DNA of 41,295 bases from contig JAFMJY010000009.1 in the NCBI GenBank assembly GCA_017853245.1, positions 1 through 41,295 of the forward strand, given 5' to 3'. The notes beneath the pieces were generated by a model. That model ran no database searches, had not been told where the DNA came from, and was given only the letters and a program-made list of their open reading frames with translations. Position numbers and translations under genes: made by a program. This document shows positions 10,016 through 18,345 of this stretch, piece after piece. The stretch comes from Burkholderiales bacterium. GTDB taxonomy: Bacteria > Pseudomonadota > Gammaproteobacteria > Burkholderiales > Usitatibacteraceae. Within the stretch, counting starts at the first letter, position 1, and each line of letters begins with the position of its first letter.

Positions 10016-10034
10016 CGGCTCAGGCCCCACGACC

Positions 10035-10601
10035 TCACGCGCACGCCCCGCTGGCTTGCCGGGTTAGCACGCTTGCGGTGCCGCTCGGTCCAACAAAGAC
10101 GCACTTCTGGACCTGGCCTGCAGGCTCGCTGCGCCAGACGATGAAGTAGGCGGGAGTCACTCCCACGCCGATGGCCTCCAGTGGGAGCTGGCTGTCCGCC
10201 AGGCAATCGCTGTCGGTGGGCACGCGCACACGGCAAATCTGCCAACCGGGCAAGAGCGCGGGCTCCTGTCGCAGGACCTTGGCGTCCCCGCCGGTCACGG
10301 CCACCACGACCCAACCATTCCTCCACTCGCCGGGCGACGCACAACTCGCCCCGGCGCAGACAGACACTCTCGCGTTTCGCAGAATCGCCTCGCTGCGGGC
10401 CAGCTGAATGCTCGCGGCGAGGTTGCTCGCGATGGAGGATGCGCGCGTGCTGACGGCGATGTGGTCGAAGGACGGGACGGCAATGGCTGCGAGGATCCCC
10501 AGGATGGCGATCACCACCAGGGCCTCGAGCAGCGTGAAACCCCTCCCGGCGCGGCGGGCAGGCACGAGCCTCGTCGTGAAAATGGGCTGCTCGTCGCGCA
10601 C
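10035..10601 (-). CDS. fimT: FimT/GspH-family minor pseudopilin
   Basis: Type IV pilus minor pilin-like protein, 188 residues. A 21-residue leader ends in Gly, followed by the N-methylated-type sequence FTLLEALVVIAILGILAAIAVP with Glu5 (residue 26), the substrate pattern of PilD prepilin peptidase. The C-terminal part has paired cysteines (VCAGASCASP, ICRV, DCLA, KCVF, ACA) suggesting disulfides in the periplasm. The GTG start is 6 bases after the pilY1 stop, and it is the last gene of the minor pilin cluster. In Pseudomonas, fimT/fimU open the cluster; here the GspH-type gene closes it. Some FimT proteins bind DNA for uptake; whether this one does cannot be read. It may equally be called fimU. 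Confidence 0.85.
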   Translation of the reverse strand: MRDEQPIFTTRLVPARRAGRGFTLLEALVVIAILGILAAIAVPSFDHIAVSTRASSIASNLAASIQLARSEAILRNARVSVCAGASCASPGEWRNGWVVVAVTGGDAKVLRQEPALLPGWQICRVRVPTDSDCLADSQLPLEAIGVGVTPAYFIVWRSEPAGQVQKCVFVGPSGTASVLTRQASGACA

Positions 10602-10607
10602 GGGCGG

Positions 10608-13600
10608 CTACTTCTGGATGAACCAGTACTTCCGGGCTTTGGGCCTCGACAGAATCCTGAGCATCTTCGGCGGCGACCCCTCGAGCGCCGAGGCGCCAGA
10701 CCCGCCGATCAGGAACGGCACCACCTGCCCGGAGTCGAGCTTTACCTTGCCCGCCACGGGCGAAGGCGGCAGGCCTCCCGAGACGAGCCGCTCGGACCGG
10801 GCGCCCTGTTCGTTCACGGCGCCGACGGCTTCCTGGTAGCCCACGTTGTAGACACGCGCCTCCCCGAGGGAAGTAGAGCACATTCCCGGAGCGGGATCGG
10901 TTGCGCGGTGCGTGCTGAACGTGGTCACGCCGAATACCGTAATTGCCGACGTGACGACTTGCTCACCCTGGCCATTGGCGTTGAGGCGGAGCGCCCAGCC
11001 CTTGTCACTCGGGCCCAGCGTCACCGCGCCGCTTGACGGCACGGGCTTCAGCGACTCGAGGCAGACCCAGGCGTTACCGCCGCACTTGGCCCGCTCGGCG
11101 TCGAGCCAAGTCGACGAGGTGGGGTTGTCCTTCACCATGAAAAAGTAGTTCTGGGCGGCAAACGCATTGGCAAAGGCCGTGAGCGGCTTTTCGCGGTCTC
11201 CCGAGCCCAGCAGCAGCGAGTACGTGCCATCGTCGTTGGCGACAATATCCGGCGCAAAATGAAACTTCCTGCCTGGGCCGAGGCTCGCGATGCGGGTGAT
11301 CGTCCAGTCCGCCGGCGCAGTCGAGCCAAATTTCACGTTGGCGTTGGCGCCCGACAGCCGGTAGACGTTTCCGCCGAGGTCGACGGTGTAAGCCCACAGC
11401 ACCTCCCCGGTGTCGAGATCCCTCACCACGAACACATCGGCGACGATCGACCGCGCCGCAGCCCCTCCGGGCAACGAAAACTTCTTCAGCAGGGCGCCCG
11501 TGACGGCGTCGACGAGGAAGATGGCCCGGCCCTTCGCGGTGGACGAACACGCGGTCGTCGCCGAGTCGATGTCCTCGCACGGGTCGTAGCCCCCGCCCAT
11601 GGCGATCACCGGATTCGCGTGGCCGGGCACTTCCATGATCGCCGGAGACGCCCACGTCTGCCCGAGGTCCTCGAAGCCACTGGTGCAGCCGGCGTCGCTG
11701 GCAGCCGAGCCGGCATCGAGATTGATGGGGCACCCAAGGCGCCACAGCAGGGTCGGCTGCGCCATGGTGTCATTGGCGATGCCGCTCACGTCGAAGGCAT
11801 AGATGACACGCCCACCCCGGCGGGCCGTCGCGTACAGGCGGGTGGTTGCCGCTCCACCTGCAACCGCCTTGCGCCAAGCGGTGATGGGGCCATCCAGCCC
11901 GTAGGGCTTGGGCGTCCCGAGGGTCGAGCCGTAGAACTTCACCCGATCGCTGTTCTGGGTTCGGGCGTTGTCCCGAAGCCGTCGCAGGCTGGGGTAGAAC
12001 TCCTGTGGCAGGAAGGCCCAGAGCTCGGCTCCCGCGTCCTTGCCCCCGAACGCCGTGGCCCGGTTGCCGTTCACCGCCTTGAGCAGCCCGTCATTGGCGC
12101 CGTAAAACACGACGACCCGCGGACTGGCGTCCGTTCCGAAGTTGATCGCCACCGGCCGTGAATGCACCACGTCGCCATGGAGTGAGGGCCGGGCTGCGTT
12201 GGGGTTGAGGCCACGGTCCTCGTCATCCACATCCTGGCCAGTTGTCCAATTCACCAGCGAAGTCCGTTCGGCATCGCTCGAGACACCCAGCTGCGCGTTC
12301 GTAAACAGCGCCGGCGAAAGCTCGGAGAGCGACGCGCAAGCCAGGGAGGAGCAGGCCCGGATCGATCGGGAGAAGGGATTTCGGCGCTGGACATAGGCCT
12401 GCCCGCCTTTTTCAACCCACTGCCCATCTGGAAAGTTCGACACCTCGTCACCCGCGACGGACAGGCAGTCGCCGGTGGGCTTGAAGGCAAAGTAGCTGTC
12501 GACCGCCGACGGCGTCCAGAAGCTGCGCGCGCAGTCCGTGATGAAGCCCGTGCTTGAGCTGATGGCGGGCGAGTCGGCGGCATCGACGAGCCGGAGGGAG
12601 TCCGGGTCGTTCGGGTTGGCCAGGCCCAGCTTGTACTGCTTGAGGTTCCCGGCCCAGCGGGGCTGGGCATCACCATCGGGCCGGAACATTCCGATGAACA
12701 CCTGGTTCAGGTAAGTGCCCTGGGTGTTGACGCTCACCGGCAAGCTGACCGAGGCGAACACGGAGTTGTCGGCGCGAATCTCGCTGATGATGCCGCCGAG
12801 GGCGGTGGCGAGCTCGCTGTAGTTGGTCGTGGAGAAATACTTTCCGCCGCCCACCGCCGCCATGTTGGCGAGCAATGCGGGGTAATCGGGCTTGCAGGCC
12901 AGGCGATTGATCAGCCCGACCGTGTAGGTCACGATCTTGGGACCGCTGACGCCGGCGTACATAAACCGGGACCACTCGTCAGCGTAGAAGCCGCCCCTTT
13001 CGTGCTGGCTGGCGTTGTCCGACAGCGTGGCGCTGAGCGGGGTTTCCTGGGATCCGCTGACCTGCACGCAGGCCGTCGGGTACGTACCTGTGATGCGAGA
13101 CAGGAAACCTGCCGGCGCGCCGGGAACTTCGGCCAAGGCCTGCTCCAGGGCAATCCGTGGGTTGACCATGCCCGTGTCACCGGGCGTGCCCGAGTTGTTG
13201 AACGCGTTGCCGATGAAAACGATGTAGTTGCTTGCACATCCGACGACAGGCTTGATCGCCGCGTAGTTTCGGCCGGACAGGCCGGCCTTGCCCGCGTAAT
13301 AAGCCCAGGCTTCCTGCGTCGCCGCGCCGGTTGCCTTGCCGGTAGCCTTGATGTAACCGTTGCCGGCGCCGCCGCTTGTTCGCCAGGACCTGATCCACGC
13401 CAGCATCGACGCCTTGTTGGCGGTGGTCATTGGCGTGAGCGGGACCATCAGGCAGCCGCCGTTTGCGCCGCCGCAGTTGGCGTTGTTGATGTCGCGGATG
13501 AGGGTCGCGTTGTAAGCCATCAGCCCGATGTTCATGATCGCCGAGCCATCGGCCTTGACGGGCAGCGAGCGAATCACGTTGTGCAACGCGCACTGCTCGA

Positions 13601-13829
13601 TGCCGCCCGCCGTTCCGCTCAGGCTGGGCGCCGAGGCATCTCCCTCATAAGAACAGGCAGCTGCGGACGCCTCGAAATTGGCGGCGTTGTCGAGGATGAT
13701 GAGGAGGTTGGGCAGGTCTCCCGTCCCGGGCGTTCCGCCCAGGAAGAGGTCGATGTCCTCGGCCAAAGCTGCCCGGGGGAGCGAGACGGCGGCCAGCATC
13801 AGCGCCAGCAGGAATGACTTAAATTTCAT
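10608..13829 (-). CDS. pilY1: PilY1-type pilus tip adhesin / pilus assembly protein
   Basis: Large secreted protein that caps or primes type IV pili with the minor pilins. I use the ATG at 13829 (1073 residues): it opens a clear signal peptide (MKFKSFLLALMLAAVSLP, cleavage after ALA) and has GGGAG 7 bases before it. An earlier in-frame ATG at 13853 overlaps pilX by 8 bases. The N-terminal part resembles the von Willebrand A-like region (PNLLIILDNAANF, residues 40-52). The C-terminal half is the PilC/PilY1 beta-propeller with SRPVAINFG, VVVFYGANDGLLKAVN, ELWAFLPQEFYP, GRVIYAFDVSG and MGGGYDPCEDID. Two expected metal sites look degenerate: the A-domain has D47-N-A-A-N instead of DxSxS, and the propeller loop at residues 803-811 is RDLDTGEVL instead of a DxDxDxxxD-type calcium loop. 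Confidence 0.93.
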   Translation of the reverse strand: MKFKSFLLALMLAAVSLPRAALAEDIDLFLGGTPGTGDLPNLLIILDNAANFEASAAACSYEGDASAPSLSGTAGGIEQCALHNVIRSLPVKADGSAIMNIGLMAYNATLIRDINNANCGGANGGCLMVPLTPMTTANKASMLAWIRSWRTSGGAGNGYIKATGKATGAATQEAWAYYAGKAGLSGRNYAAIKPVVGCASNYIVFIGNAFNNSGTPGDTGMVNPRIALEQALAEVPGAPAGFLSRITGTYPTACVQVSGSQETPLSATLSDNASQHERGGFYADEWSRFMYAGVSGPKIVTYTVGLINRLACKPDYPALLANMAAVGGGKYFSTTNYSELATALGGIISEIRADNSVFASVSLPVSVNTQGTYLNQVFIGMFRPDGDAQPRWAGNLKQYKLGLANPNDPDSLRLVDAADSPAISSSTGFITDCARSFWTPSAVDSYFAFKPTGDCLSVAGDEVSNFPDGQWVEKGGQAYVQRRNPFSRSIRACSSLACASLSELSPALFTNAQLGVSSDAERTSLVNWTTGQDVDDEDRGLNPNAARPSLHGDVVHSRPVAINFGTDASPRVVVFYGANDGLLKAVNGNRATAFGGKDAGAELWAFLPQEFYPSLRRLRDNARTQNSDRVKFYGSTLGTPKPYGLDGPITAWRKAVAGGAATTRLYATARRGGRVIYAFDVSGIANDTMAQPTLLWRLGCPINLDAGSAASDAGCTSGFEDLGQTWASPAIMEVPGHANPVIAMGGGYDPCEDIDSATTACSSTAKGRAIFLVDAVTGALLKKFSLPGGAAARSIVADVFVVRDLDTGEVLWAYTVDLGGNVYRLSGANANVKFGSTAPADWTITRIASLGPGRKFHFAPDIVANDDGTYSLLLGSGDREKPLTAFANAFAAQNYFFMVKDNPTSSTWLDAERAKCGGNAWVCLESLKPVPSSGAVTLGPSDKGWALRLNANGQGEQVVTSAITVFGVTTFSTHRATDPAPGMCSTSLGEARVYNVGYQEAVGAVNEQGARSERLVSGGLPPSPVAGKVKLDSGQVVPFLIGGSGASALEGSPPKMLRILSRPKARKYWFIQK

Positions 13830-13845
13830 GGGTGGGCTCCCAGGG

Positions 13846-14352
13846 TCAGGCATCGCAGGCGGCTTTCTTCACCGCGTCACGCAGGTGGATGAGGATGCCG
13901 GAGTACATCACCAGGGAAGCCTCGGTTCGGGAGTCCGTCACGGCGGCGCGGACGTCCCACGTGGTGTCCCAGGTTCCCTCGTCCGACATGTCCTTGGGCA
14001 GGGAGAGGCTGCTTTTGGGCGCTGCCACGTCCAGCTTGGCGCTCACGCACTCCATGCTCACTGCAACCGAGTAGTCGCTGGACCCGTCCCGGTCGATGTC
14101 GATGGCGTGGGTGGTCTGGCCCTTGAGCGCGCTGGCGGCGACCCCGGATTGCGTCAGGCCGATCCGCTCCTCCACTGCCGCATTGGCAGCGGCGATCGCC
14201 TGCTCGCGAAACTGCATGTTGCCGACAACCCGCAGGTTGGTCGTACTGAGCGTGAAAGCCGTAATCAGCATCAGGGTGATCAGCACGAGCATCATCAGGC
14301 CCACGAACAGCGTGGCGCCTGACTGACGGCCCAGCGCACCTCGGCGCTTCAC
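13846..14352 (-). CDS. pilX: PilX-type minor pilin
   Basis: 168 residues from a GTG at 14352 that overlaps the pilW stop (GTGA). The short leader ends RQSG and is followed by ATLFVGLMMLVLITLMLITAF, a pilin-like hydrophobic helix without the Glu at position 5, as is usual for PilX/GspK-type minor pilins placed at the tip complex. The rest is a soluble domain with two cysteines (one in SMECVS, one near the C-terminus). Assignment rests on length, helix and position between pilW and pilY1. A longer in-frame extension upstream is inside pilW and is not family-like. Confidence 0.88.
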   Translation of the reverse strand: MKRRGALGRQSGATLFVGLMMLVLITLMLITAFTLSTTNLRVVGNMQFREQAIAAANAAVEERIGLTQSGVAASALKGQTTHAIDIDRDGSSDYSVAVSMECVSAKLDVAAPKSSLSLPKDMSDEGTWDTTWDVRAAVTDSRTEASLVMYSGILIHLRDAVKKAACDA

Positions 14353-15533
14353 GATGGCGTCTCCCGACGGCCCGCAACGTTGACCAGGCGGACGGTTGCC
14401 GAAAAGACATGCCGCTTGTACTCGGGGTCCAGCGTCCGGCTGGCACAGGCGACATCGACGCTCGCCGTGCTGCACACGGACGGCGCGCTCCCCAGCTGGT
14501 AGGTCTTCAGGTCGCGGTGGCCTGGCGTTCGCTCGCGGGCCCGCGCGAGCACGTAGATGCGGGCGACCGTAGCGTTCACGAGTTGGCCCGGGGCACAACC
14601 TGCCCCGCAACGGGCCCATTCGCCGTCGGGGACGCCATCGCCCCGGTTCACGGCGATGGTCTTGCCATCGGGGTCCTGCCACAGCACGGCGGCCGAGTAG
14701 TCCACTGGCGCGCCGGTTTCACTGAGCGAGTCGATTCCCAGCTCGACGCGAATCGCCTCCACGCCCTCGACCAGGGCGTCCGGCGCTTGGTTACCCAGCA
14801 CGCCGCCCTTCAAGCCGAAGGGGGAACGCACCAGTGTCGGGACGCCATCCGCGGGCGACACCGAGTAGCTGCGGACGTAGTACACGTTCGACACGAGCCT
14901 GCGCTTCTCCGCAACCGTCGCACAGTCCTTGGCCCGCAAGGTGAGCGCGCCCGTCGCCAGCGTGTAGGCGGCAGGATCCGAAGCGCATCGCGAAGCCTGA
15001 AAGTACATCTCGCCAGCCGCGTCGGCGGCACAGTTGCCCTCGCCGGGCTTGCAGGTTTCCGCATGCCTCACCACCAGCACGTCGGAATCCGCTCGGGCAT
15101 TCAGCACAGGCCCAGCGGCCGGGCCGCACTCGGCCGGCACGGTCCCGTAAGCCTGCACCGCGATCCCAACCAGGTTTTTTTGCTGTCCCGCCCATGTCGT
15201 TTCGTCGTAGGTGAGGCACGCCGGGAGCACGGCGTCCGGCGTCTGTGCGGGGTCGGGAGCCGACTTGAGGGTGAGGTCGTCGAATGCGGGCACATGTGTT
15301 CCCCAGAAGCCCGCGTGGATGAGGTCGTTTTCCAGCACCTGGATCGCGAAGCGCCCGCTCTCGATCATCGAGCTCGCCCGAGCCATCTCGCGGCTGGTTC
15401 GGCTCGTGTCGACGAAGAGCGCGACAAGAGACGAGAGCAAAACGAGGCCGAGCGCGATGGAGACCATGAGCTCCACCAGGCTGAAGCCGTGCGAGCGGGT
15501 CCGCGCGAGCGCGTCGGTATCGCCTGTTCTCAC
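14349..15533 (-). CDS. pilW: PilW-type minor pilin
   Basis: 394 residues from a GTG at 15533, which overlaps the pilV stop by 4 bases. The prepilin leader is 16 residues (ending SHG), followed by FSLVELMVSIALGLVLLSSLVALF with Glu5 at residue 21. The early mature part contains the PilW pattern SSMIESGRFAIQVLENDLIHAGFWG. The C-terminal half is large and has many cysteines, expected to form disulfides in the periplasm. It acts with PilV, PilX and PilY1 in the priming/tip complex. The upstream open frame extending to 15809 lies inside pilV and is ignored. Confidence 0.92.
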   Translation of the reverse strand: MRTGDTDALARTRSHGFSLVELMVSIALGLVLLSSLVALFVDTSRTSREMARASSMIESGRFAIQVLENDLIHAGFWGTHVPAFDDLTLKSAPDPAQTPDAVLPACLTYDETTWAGQQKNLVGIAVQAYGTVPAECGPAAGPVLNARADSDVLVVRHAETCKPGEGNCAADAAGEMYFQASRCASDPAAYTLATGALTLRAKDCATVAEKRRLVSNVYYVRSYSVSPADGVPTLVRSPFGLKGGVLGNQAPDALVEGVEAIRVELGIDSLSETGAPVDYSAAVLWQDPDGKTIAVNRGDGVPDGEWARCGAGCAPGQLVNATVARIYVLARARERTPGHRDLKTYQLGSAPSVCSTASVDVACASRTLDPEYKRHVFSATVRLVNVAGRRETPS

Positions 15534-16117
15534 CGCAACCCCGCTATCCGCACGATGGTGGTCACGAACCGGCGGCAGCGATCCCCGGTGCACTCCGAGC
15601 CGGCGCCGTCGTAGAGCCCGGCGGCACACGTTACGTTGGCCGGTGGTGGCGTGACGGGCCGCATCCCTTGCCAGGTGACGGTGATCAGGTACTCGCGGTT
15701 CGCTGCCCCGGCGGCCGACAGCCGCTCGATGCACCCGCGACCGCCAAGCATGGCGCCCACCCGACTGTTGCCCAGCGCCTCGCTGGCGCCTTGCAGTCCC
15801 TCGCACCACTCACGGGCGTCCCGCTCATAGCGCTCGGCTCCGGCGCCGCAGACGGCGCCGGCACCCGTTGGCCAGGCGACCTCGGTCACATAAGACTCGG
15901 ACTGCGGGCGATTGGTGGCCAGGCGGCTCGCCATGTCCTTCAGCAGCAGCATCGCCTGCGAGCGCTGGTAGGCCTCGATTTCCGACGTCTGCAGCCGCGC
16001 CTGAAGCGCCACCAGTGCGAGTAAGCCGAGCAACAAGATGACGATGGTGACGAGAACCTCGATCATCGTGACGCCCGACTGGCGCCCGGGGCCCCGATTC
16101 ACTGCGGGCGCTACCAC
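15530..16117 (-). CDS. pilV: PilV-type minor pilin
   Basis: 195 residues starting at a GTG (16117) that overlaps the pilE stop (GTGGTAG); another GTG five codons later is also possible. The leader ends RQSG, then VTMIEVLVTIVILLLGLLALVALQARLQ, with Glu5 at residue 20. The following AYQRSQAMLLLKDMASRLATNR is characteristic of PilV. Several cysteines are present in the globular part. It forms part of the type IV pilus minor pilin complex with PilW and PilX. Confidence 0.92.
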   Translation of the reverse strand: MVAPAVNRGPGRQSGVTMIEVLVTIVILLLGLLALVALQARLQTSEIEAYQRSQAMLLLKDMASRLATNRPQSESYVTEVAWPTGAGAVCGAGAERYERDAREWCEGLQGASEALGNSRVGAMLGGRGCIERLSAAGAANREYLITVTWQGMRPVTPPPANVTCAAGLYDGAGSECTGDRCRRFVTTIVRIAGLR

Positions 16118-16500
16118 TTGTCCGCCGGGGTTCGGTTGCCGGCACTGTCGAGCTTGAGGTTGCCCAGCCGCGCGGCATGGGGCCCGACGGCGGTGAACTC
16201 AATCTCGAAGCGCGGCGGCGGGCCGTCGGACACGGCGATGAGGTAGGTGTAGTCACGGCTCACGTCCGACGGCAGCGCGTACCCGGACGCCTCCAGCGAG
16301 TCCTTGCTGGCGAACGTGCGGTTGGCGAGAAAGAACTGCTGCTGCCGGTTCGCGATGTCCATCATCGCCGCCTGGGCGGCGGACCGCCTGGCGCGCGCCA
16401 CTTGGTCGACGTAACTCGGGTAGGCGATCGTCGCCAGCAGGGCCACGACCACCACCACGATCATCAGCTCGATCAGCGTGAAGCCGCGCGAGCGCGACAT
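16111..16500 (-). CDS. pilE: PilE-type minor pilin
   Basis: 129 residues. The ATG at 16500 is chosen because GGGAGGGGG lies just upstream and the leader (MSRSRG) then has normal length. The mature N-terminus FTLIELMIVVVVVALLATIAYPSY has Glu5 (residue 11). The C-terminus ends with the PilE/ComP-like pattern GNLKLDSAGNR...W. No cysteine is present, so the usual D-region disulfide is absent, in contrast with the cysteine-rich pilV and pilW next door. It is probably a minor pilin, not the main fibre subunit, because it is first in the minor pilin operon. It could also be labelled ComP-like. Confidence 0.87.
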   Translation of the reverse strand: MSRSRGFTLIELMIVVVVVALLATIAYPSYVDQVARARRSAAQAAMMDIANRQQQFFLANRTFASKDSLEASGYALPSDVSRDYTYLIAVSDGPPPRFEIEFTAVGPHAARLGNLKLDSAGNRTPADKW

Positions 16501-16677
16501 CGCACCCCCTCCCTTGGCCACCTCGCCAGAACCGCCGATTCTAGGGGCGGATCCCCGGCGCCACCGGGGGCCGCCGGATAGCCGCCCCCTCAGCCCCGAC
16601 AGGCGGGGGTGCCGCGTCCCGCGGCAAGGGGGCTGCCCGGCGGAACGGCAACTCGGGAGGGCTCGGCCGGGGAGGGC
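16501..16677. other. GC-rich spacer between pilE and tRNA-Thr, with two hairpins
   Basis: No gene seen. Two perfect inverted repeats stand out: CCCCGG-CGCCA-CCGGGG (16553-16569) and GCCGCG-TCC-CGCGGC (16611-16625). On the minus strand TAGAAT (16538-16543) could be a -10 for the pil cluster, but no -35 fits at 16-18 bases and no sigma-54 GG/GC pair was found. Neither hairpin has a T-run. Confidence 0.4.
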
Positions 16678-16690
16678 TATAATGCGCGGC
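16678..16690 (+). promoter_or_regulatory. tRNA-Thr promoter -10 with GC discriminator
   Basis: A perfect TATAAT (16678-16683) is followed directly by GCGCGGC (16684-16690). The tRNA begins 13 bases after the -10. A GC-rich discriminator is the hallmark of stable-RNA promoters under stringent (ppGpp/DksA) control. No convincing -35 is present at 16-18 bases. Confidence 0.7.
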
Positions 16691-16696
16691 TCGCGT

Positions 16697-16772
<76 letters not shown>

Positions 16773-16799
16773 CTCCTCCCCGCCAGCCGAACCCCCGCC

Positions 16800-18311
16800 C
16801 TACCTGAGGAAAAGCCGGTACGCGGGGTTGGCCGTCTCCTCGGTGTGCTCGTACCCCAGTTCCCGCAGGAACCGGGCCAGCGCGCCCCGCTCCGCGGCAG
16901 GCACCTGCAGGCCCACCAGCACGCGGCCCACATCGGCGCCGTGGTTGCGGTAATGGAAGAGGGAAATGTTCCAGCCTGAGCCCATGCGCTCGAGGAAATT
17001 CATCAGCGCGCCGGGACGCTCGGGAAACTCGAACCGGAAGATGCGCTCGTCGGCCCGCGTCGGGGCATGGCCGCCCACCAGATGCCGCACGTGCAGCTTG
17101 GCCATTTCATTCTCGGACAGGTCGGTGGCCTTGAAGCCGGCGCGCCGCAGCTGGGCGACCAGGCGGGCCGTTTCTGGCCGGCCACTCACCGTGAGGCCGA
17201 TAAAAACGTGCGCCTCCTTCGGGTCTGCGATCCGATAGTTGAACTCCGTCACGTTGCGCCGGCCGAGCTTCGCGCACAGCGACCGAAAGCTGCCGGGCTT
17301 TTCGGGGATGGTCACGGCCAACACCGCCTCGCGATGCTCACCCAGCTCGGCGCGCTCGGCGACGAAGCGCAGCCGGTCGAAGTTCATGTTGGCACCGCAC
17401 GCGACCGCCACCACCGTCCGCCCCCTCTGCCGACGCCTGCCGAGCCATCGCTTTGCGCCGGCCACCGCAAGCGCACCCGAAGGCTCGACGATGGTGCGCG
17501 TATCCTCGAAGACGTCCTTGATCGCCGCGCAGATTTCGTCCGTGTCGACCAGCACCATCTCGTCGATCAGCTCGCGGGCGAGGCGAAACGTCTCACGCCC
17601 CACCTGCCGAACGGCTACGCCATCGGCGAAGAGGTTCACGTGCTTGAGCGTCACGCGGCGGCCTGCTTCGAGCGAAGCGGCCATCGCCGCCGCATCCACT
17701 GGCTCCACGCCGATGATCTTCGTGGTCGGCGACAAACGCTTCACGTAGGACGCGATGCCCGCGATCAGGCCACCGCCGCCCACCGGCACGAACACGGCAT
17801 CGATGGGGTGCTGATGCTGGCGAAGGATTTCCATGCCGATGGTGCCCTGGCCTGCGATCACCAGCGGGTCGTCGTAGGGGTGCACGAAGGTCATGCGCCG
17901 CTTGCGGGCGAGCGCCTCCGCGTGCCGGGCAGCCTCGTGATACGTGTCCCCCTGCAACACGACCTTGGCGCCCCGAGCGGTCACTGCCGCCACCTTGATG
18001 CGCGGCGTGGTCACCGGCATCACGATGGTGGCCTTGGCCCCCAGGCGCTGGGCGCCAAGAGCCACCCCTTGCGCATGGTTGCCGGCGCTCGCGCAAATGA
18101 CACCGCGCGCGAGCTCTGCCGCCGAGAGGTGCGCCATCTTGTTGTAGGCACCACGCAGCTTGAAGGAAAAAACGGGCTGCTTGTCTTCGCGCTTGAGTAG
18201 CACCTGGCTTCCCAATCGTCGGGAGAGCGCGGCTGCGGGCTCGAGCGGGCTTTCGATCGCCACGTCGTAGACGCGCGCAGAAAGAATGAGGCGAAGATAG
18301 TCGGGAGTCAT
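16800..18311 (-). CDS. ilvA: Biosynthetic threonine deaminase
   Basis: PLP enzyme that converts threonine to 2-oxobutyrate and ammonia, the first step towards isoleucine. 503 residues from the ATG at 18311, the length of the long, allosteric form. The PLP lysine is K51 in FSFKLRGAYNK; the glycine-rich phosphate loop is VGGGGLIAG. The C-terminal third holds two ACT-like regulatory modules (starting near AVLAVTIPEKPGSF and ERIFRFEFPERPGAL) expected to bind isoleucine and valine. It is last in the minus-strand run that begins at speD, and its stop is 28 bases from the 3' end of the convergent tRNA-Thr. Confidence 0.97.
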   Translation of the reverse strand: MTPDYLRLILSARVYDVAIESPLEPAAALSRRLGSQVLLKREDKQPVFSFKLRGAYNKMAHLSAAELARGVICASAGNHAQGVALGAQRLGAKATIVMPVTTPRIKVAAVTARGAKVVLQGDTYHEAARHAEALARKRRMTFVHPYDDPLVIAGQGTIGMEILRQHQHPIDAVFVPVGGGGLIAGIASYVKRLSPTTKIIGVEPVDAAAMAASLEAGRRVTLKHVNLFADGVAVRQVGRETFRLARELIDEMVLVDTDEICAAIKDVFEDTRTIVEPSGALAVAGAKRWLGRRRQRGRTVVAVACGANMNFDRLRFVAERAELGEHREAVLAVTIPEKPGSFRSLCAKLGRRNVTEFNYRIADPKEAHVFIGLTVSGRPETARLVAQLRRAGFKATDLSENEMAKLHVRHLVGGHAPTRADERIFRFEFPERPGALMNFLERMGSGWNISLFHYRNHGADVGRVLVGLQVPAAERGALARFLRELGYEHTEETANPAYRLFLR

Positions 18312-18345
18312 GGCATGGGCTCGCAGCGCACGCGCCCGCAGGCAG

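Noticed and set aside
16501-16696. Sigma-54 promoter for the pil cluster
   Set aside because: No TGGCAC-N5-TTGC-like pair with correct GG/GC spacing was found on the minus strand.
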